Origin: Larix sibirica
Taxonomy: Eukaryota > Streptophyta > Pinopsida > Pinales > Pinaceae
Reading direction: 5' to 3'
NCBI GenBank assembly: GCA_004151065.3
Contig: NWUY0300064928.1
Coordinates: 9,629-20,112, forward strand
Length of the DNA: 10,484 nt
The position numbers and the translations under genes were made by a program. This document shows positions 6,652 through 10,484 of this stretch, piece after piece. Under the pieces are notes generated by a model. The model had not been told where the DNA came from and ran no database searches. It saw nothing but the letters and a program-made list of their open reading frames with translations. Positions within the stretch are counted from its first letter, which is position 1. Each line of letters opens with the position of its first letter.

Positions 6652-7182
6652 TAAATAAATAAAATAATATTTACCAAAAATATTGAAATCAGTGGCAAAA
6701 GATTTATAGGTTTTATTACAAATGTTGTGGGCATCTATTCCTTTCATGGATTTTTCATTAAGATAGATCATAATATTTCTCGATTGTACCTTGTTTGCCA
6801 AAAATGTTGCCTAGGACTCAAGACAAAGGACCATTTCGTACACAACTCCTCTTCCTACTACAAGATCAAAAGGACAATTAATTTGCCTCTTTAAAGGCTC
6901 ACTTGGTTCTCTTCAAACACTTGTGGCTTATAAGGACCAAAGATGCTTAGTCCTCTTCCTCCAAAGGATGTTCAACTTTCTTCGACGACTTATTAGAGGC
7001 AACCTCCCTAGTACAACATGCATTAGTTTGATTGTATCTCAATTCTAACCCTAGGGGGAAGAGGTCCCATTGCCAACTTCCAAGCATACATAATAGATTC
7101 ATGAGGTATCATATACCTAATGATTCCCATGACTTCACATGCATCACACATTTCTTTATGGCATTGATGTTAAAAGTGCTTC
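6652..7182. other. Intergenic, nothing recognised
   Basis: No gene can be supported on either strand. Minus-strand frames contain some protein-like stretches but are interrupted by stops, and none matches a family I know. Confidence 0.45.
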
Positions 7183-7185
7183 TTG

Positions 7186-7403
7186 AAAGCAACAAGTCAT
7201 AACCAAGTAACCTCCTCCTTGAGCATCTTCATCATTCCCCATCTCATTGTGTTGGTTGTTTACAGTGTTTTTTTCTTTCTCCTTCTTTTAGGCTCTCCAA
7301 AGGAACAAGTCTTGACCAAGGAACCTCCTTCTTGAGCTTCTTCATCATTACCCCATCTCAATGGGTTGGTGCTTTATAATGTTTTTTCACTTTCCTCCTT
7401 TTA
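7186..7403 (+). repeat. Tandem duplication, period 113 bp
   Basis: 7186-7290 recurs at 7299-7403. Shared blocks are AACAAGTC, ACCAAG-AACCTCCT-CTTGAGC, TCTTCATCATT-CCCATCTCA, GGGTTGGT/TGTTGGTTG and a TTTCTTTC-type pyrimidine tail ending CCTTTTA. The copies are diverged but nearly free of gaps. Confidence 0.85.
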
Positions 7404-7557
7404 AATTATTTTTTTATCTCTTTGGTATTCCTTAGGATGTGTTTTTGCCTTCCCCTTGTCACCTTTATACATTGTATTCATTTTGCAATTACATGCATCA
7501 AATTTGATCTCTAGTGAACATTAATATATAAACTAAATTAAATTAAATATGATACCT

Positions 7558-7604
7558 CAAAAAAAATAAAAAATAAAAAATAATATATATATATATATAT
7601 ATAT
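7558..7604. repeat. A-rich run followed by (TA)n microsatellite
   Basis: Bases 7558-7582 are AAAAAAAATA-type A-rich sequence, and 7583-7604 are about eleven TA units. An A-rich run like this can be the tail of a decayed retroposon, but no body is recognisable upstream. Confidence 0.85.
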
Positions 7605-8240
7605 GTTGAACCCCAAGGAAGATTTAATTGTCACTACAATTATTATGACATTATTTTTGAAGGATTCATGGCATGCATGCCTACTCATTTCCTCTTTCTA
7701 TTGTTTTCCCATCAGAGGATTGACATCCACAATCACTTTAGTCTAGTCACCTTGGTAGTAATCAACCAATCAACTAACACTTAGGTTCTGATTACCTTTG
7801 TACCCTTTTCACCCAGCCTGAGACTTATCACAACTAGCATGAAATGAAACAACACCCCCCAATGGCACTCATGACACCTACAATAACTATCCATGGGTTT
7901 GAGCTCGCAATTTCCCATAAGCTAATTTCCTCCTCTTTTTTGTTATAGATCTTAAGTCTACTTAATGGGACATCAAATCATATTACCTAGTTATTGTTGC
8001 AAGACATAGAAGTTCATTATATTTTAAAAATATGATTTTCAAAGTTTCAAAAACTTACTATTAAAATTAAATTTAAATTTAATGAAAAAAAATTAGAATT
8101 AATTACCATTTTACACAATATTACATACATAAATATTTTGTTATTAAATATTACCAAATTTTATTAAAAGAAATTAAGTTAATCCTAGTGGGCTTGCTAC
8201 TCCCACACATGGAGTTTGTTGATTATTGTTATTAATAGTA
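7605..8240. other. Intergenic with very AT-rich tract (about 8020-8180)
   Basis: Bases 8020-8180 are almost all A and T (AAATTAAATTTAAATTTAAT and similar), typical of easily melted matrix-attachment-like DNA, which is inference from composition only. The rest shows no gene or repeat. Confidence 0.5.
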
Positions 8241-8636
8241 TATTAAATATTGTTACATAGCCTTCAAGCAAACCATTGTGTAGTGTTGGCAGGGTACCAA
8301 TAAACTCATCAATCGGATCTAGCTCAAGTGGTTGTGGGATGCAATGTTATCCTCCCCACCCAAGTTCTATTCCCATAAGTAACATGTTGAACTCACAATG
8401 AGTATATTGTTGTAATGGCTTCAAACCATGTTGTAACTTGGCCATGTGCCCTGTAGAATATAGGGTTTACCTTAGGTACCCAGAAAGTGCCTGGGGGTTT
8501 GCCTCAAGATAATTTACCTAGAAAAAAAAAGGTACCAAAAAACCTAGGTTAGTTGAATGTGGCTATTGATTATATTGAATATTGTTGATGTAACCTTTGG
8601 GCAAACTATTGTATAGTGTTGGCTAGGTAACAGCAA
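8241..8636 (+). repeat. Direct duplication interrupted by a SINE
   Basis: Bases 8241-8305 (TATTAAATATTGTTACATAG, GCAAACCATTGTGTAGTGTTGGC) recur at 8573-8636 (TATTGAATATTGTTGATGTA, GCAAACTATTGTATAGTGTTGGC). The last 13 bases of the first copy are the left target duplication of the SINE at 8306-8530. The second copy has a different sequence there and no SINE. Confidence 0.8.
8306..8530 (+). mobile_element. tRNA-derived SINE with target-site duplication
   Basis: The body is 225 bp with an internal pol III promoter: A box TAGCTCAAGTGG (8320-8331) and B box AGTTCTATTCC (8363-8373, 9 of 11 consensus bases), 31 bp apart. The 3' part carries GGGTTTACC (8463-8471) and a GTGCCTGGGGGTTTGCCTC stretch, resembling the conserved 3' domain of several plant SINE families. 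It ends in nine A's (8522-8530). Flanking GGTACCAATAAAC (8293-8305) and GGTACCAAAAAAC (8531-8543) match at 12 of 13 bases, a clear target-site duplication. SINEs code no protein and move using a LINE reverse transcriptase. The family name is not known to me. Confidence 0.85.
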
Positions 8637-8653
8637 GTATGTGTGCTCGGCAT

Positions 8654-8834
8654 CCCATATAAAAAAATACATTAATCATGTAAATTTTAAAAAATATATA
8701 TGGAAGAATTCATTTTTTAACGAGGGAAGATGTGTTCTGGAGGTGTATGAAAACAAGATTGATTTGATGGGATGGAAGATGAATCCATTTTCTCTAACAA
8801 AGAGGAGATCCTCCAATCATTGAAAGCAAGAGAG
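8654..8834 (+). repeat. 181-bp repeat, copy 1, ending at the N
   Basis: Identical by eye to 8958-9138. It includes CCCATATAAAAAAATACATT at its left end and AAAGCAAGAGAG at its right end, immediately before the single N at 8835. A 60-codon frame runs through each copy, but it has no known domain and its first residues differ between copies because they lie outside the repeat. Confidence 0.95.
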
Positions 8835-8835
8835 N

Positions 8836-8870
8836 TCATCATCATCATCATCATCTTCATCGTCTTCATT

Positions 8871-8903
<33 letters not shown>
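8836..8903. repeat. (TCA)n microsatellite with interruptions
   Basis: About 20 TCA units with a TCTTCATCGTCTTCATTA interruption in the middle, directly after the N. The minus strand reads ATG repeats, so the poly-Met frame there is an artefact. Confidence 0.95.
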
Positions 8904-8957
8904 TTGTGTTCATTGTGTAATAGCAAACCTTATTCTTCACGTGTGTGAGGACAAGTG

Positions 8958-9138
8958 CCCATATAAAAAAATACATTAATCATGTAAATTTTAAAAAATA
9001 TATATGGAAGAATTCATTTTTTAACGAGGGAAGATGTGTTCTGGAGGTGTATGAAAACAAGATTGATTTGATGGGATGGAAGATGAATCCATTTTCTCTA
9101 ACAAAGAGGAGATCCTCCAATCATTGAAAGCAAGAGAG
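8958..9138 (+). repeat. 181-bp repeat, copy 2
   Basis: Same sequence as 8654-8834, offset exactly 304 bp. Beyond the right end this copy continues CATCCTATCAATATGG, while copy 1 runs into N and the TCA microsatellite. Left flanks also differ (GGCAT versus AAGTG). Confidence 0.95.
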
Positions 9139-10214
9139 CATCCTATCAATATGGACTCAAGATTAGTAGAGATTTTGTACTAAAAAGGTTCAAGAGGGAA
9201 TACTAGGGTTGCACATGAGAAAAGCCCTTGGCCTAAACCCTTAAGTTCTAGTTTCAAAAATGTGGACCATGGCACAACTCCAAATTGTGATACAAACCAT
9301 AAATAAAGGTTCAAATCTAATCTGCGTGAAAAACATGTCAGGATTTTAGATGTGCTTCAAATGAGAAGGATGAATTTGAAGGCATTGGTGTGAGAGCCAC
9401 CATCAAAAGCAAACGACAAGCATGTGAAGGATCTCAAACATGGGTAGAAGTGTGTGGATGCAAGGTCATTACATAAGATAGTTATGATGTTCAATGTACT
9501 TCCAATGGTGTGTTATTTCCTTTCATCCTTCTCTTGCTTAAAGATTCATTCTCAAAACTTCTCTTCTGGTGATCTCAGTGGAGGAAGGAAATATTGTGGT
9601 GGAACATTATAATTCCAAAGCTAAGGGCGTCAACATTACAATTCCAAAAGATCACTTCAAGATGAAATCTAATATAAAGCATAATTGAAAGGGTTGGAAG
9701 ACCCCAAAAGGACCAGAACCTAGGCAAAGAGACAAGACAAAATATGTTATGATCAAATTGAAAAAGGCTTCTAATGCTCCTTAATGACGATGTGGTAATG
9801 TCTCATGTGTTGGTGTTGCAAGAGGTGGGTCTAGTCGACATATTCTTTTACCGATAACTCTTGACAATTCTTTAGTGAGATAGATGGTAAAAGTACAAGT
9901 GTCATTAAGTATATACCATTTTACTTCTTTATTGCTTGTGGATGGTTGGCATTCAACTTTCACAAGGCAAAGGATACAACAAAAATAAAAATAAAAATAA
10001 ATAAAACATAGTTCAAGGATTATACCATGTTGCCATTGAAATCCTAGTACTCGAGCTTTGACCCCCACATAAAAAAAAGACTTCAACCCCGTTAGGACAA
10101 GATGCCAAGGATCCCACTAAATCTTTGGTCAGAGGATCGTTTTTGCTCATATTAACACCTAAAAATTGAGTGTAAGTTGTCAAATTTTGAGCTCTTCAAG
10201 TCAAAACCCTACTC
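9139..10214. other. Intergenic, no gene supported
   Basis: A 48-codon frame without ATG at 9330-9476 has mixed composition with four Cys but no known domain. A 101-codon minus frame at 9781-10086 is driven by an AAAATAAAAATAAAAATAAA run at about 9981-10006 and is not credible. A GGTTCAAATCT string near 9309 is B-box-like, without a clear A box at the right distance. Confidence 0.5.
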
Positions 10215-10484
10215 AAGCAAATGAAACAAGCTCATTGAATCCAATTCAAATAGTGGACTCAAAAGCACATAATTTAGTTATATAGAAAGTGATCCTAACT
10301 CTGGTTCATCCTCGGCCCTTTTGTGAATGACTAATTCACTGGCATACCAAAAAAGCCTTCAAAAGAATGTTGTTAGAACTAAACAATAGCCTACACAATA
10401 GCCTAAACAAATGAGACAAGCTCATTGAATCCAATTCAAATAGTGGACTGAAAAGCACATAATTTAATTATATAGAAAGTGATC
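10215..10484 (+). repeat. 80-bp direct repeat, offset 190 bp, cut by window end
   Basis: 10215-10294 and 10405-10484 differ at four positions only, both ending GATATAGAAAGTGATC-like (TATAGAAAGTGATC). The second copy stops at the last base of the window, so the unit is probably longer, possibly about 190 bp in tandem. The 110 bp between contains a small ACAATAGCCTA duplication at about 10384-10406. No coding sense is seen. Confidence 0.9.

Noticed and set aside
6459-6801. Open frames on both strands across the TA/TG microsatellite
   Set aside because: Length comes from the microsatellite; translation is Tyr-Ile, Cys-Val and His-Thr runs.
8717-8926. Minus-strand frame with poly-Met
   Set aside because: Product of the TCA microsatellite and interrupted by the N.
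9281-9330. GGTTCAAATCT as a SINE B box
   Set aside because: No A box at the expected 30-60 bp upstream and no tail or target duplication.
9330-9476. 48-codon frame with four cysteines
   Set aside because: No ATG, no flanking splice signals that I could pair, no known motif; mixed composition alone is not enough.
9781-10086. 101-codon minus-strand frame
   Set aside because: Contains a Phe/Tyr run encoded by the A-rich tract and no domain; likely chance.
1-10484. CRISPR, operon, prophage or bacterial defence system
   Set aside because: The direct repeats are diverged minisatellites or two-copy duplications without regular spacers, and there are no bacterial-type genes.

Overview
The window reads as repeat-dense nuclear DNA of a land plant, probably a large-genome seed plant. 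A gymnosperm is a guess, not a demonstrated assignment. It is AT-rich and lacks any long intact gene. It holds a piece of the plant mitochondrial dicarboxylate/tricarboxylate carrier, tRNA-derived retroposons with pol III boxes, plant-style short introns with GT/AG ends, minisatellites, microsatellites and telo-box-like motifs. Nothing looks prokaryotic: there are no operons, no ribosome binding sites and no CRISPR arrays.

Layout. Bases 1-660 differ in texture from the rest and may hold a tiny three-exon gene on the minus strand (196-587). Bases 645-1806 are two blocks of a degenerate minisatellite of about 22-25 bp, split by about 200 bp of unrelated sequence. A bacterial/organelle-like tRNA-Val(UAC) gene or pseudogene lies on the minus strand at 2351-2423. 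About a dozen bases from its 5' end begins the most interesting object, a candidate small non-autonomous LTR retroelement (2435-4487). It has two diverged direct repeats of about 250 bp, a possible tRNA-iMet primer-binding site just after the left one, a short ORF, internal tandem duplications, and the N-terminal quarter of a mitochondrial carrier gene as apparent captured host sequence.

Bases 4488-8240 are intergenic: a tRNA-like SINE head framed by inverted arms, a 13-bp palindrome, a 61-bp tandem repeat carrying telo-box-like motifs, a 113-bp duplication, and TA/TG microsatellites. At 8306-8530 is a SINE with A and B boxes, a poly-A end and a clear 13-bp target-site duplication, inserted beside one unit of an older duplication. 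Bases 8654-9138 contain two copies of a 181-bp segment, identical by eye. They are separated by a TCA microsatellite, and the first copy ends exactly at the only N in the window, which suggests a possible assembly artefact. The last 1.3 kb has no recognisable gene and ends in an 80-bp direct repeat cut by the window edge.

No pathway or gene cluster is encoded here. The biology is that of transposition, gene-fragment capture and local duplication. All homology statements come from reading the sequence, not from searches.
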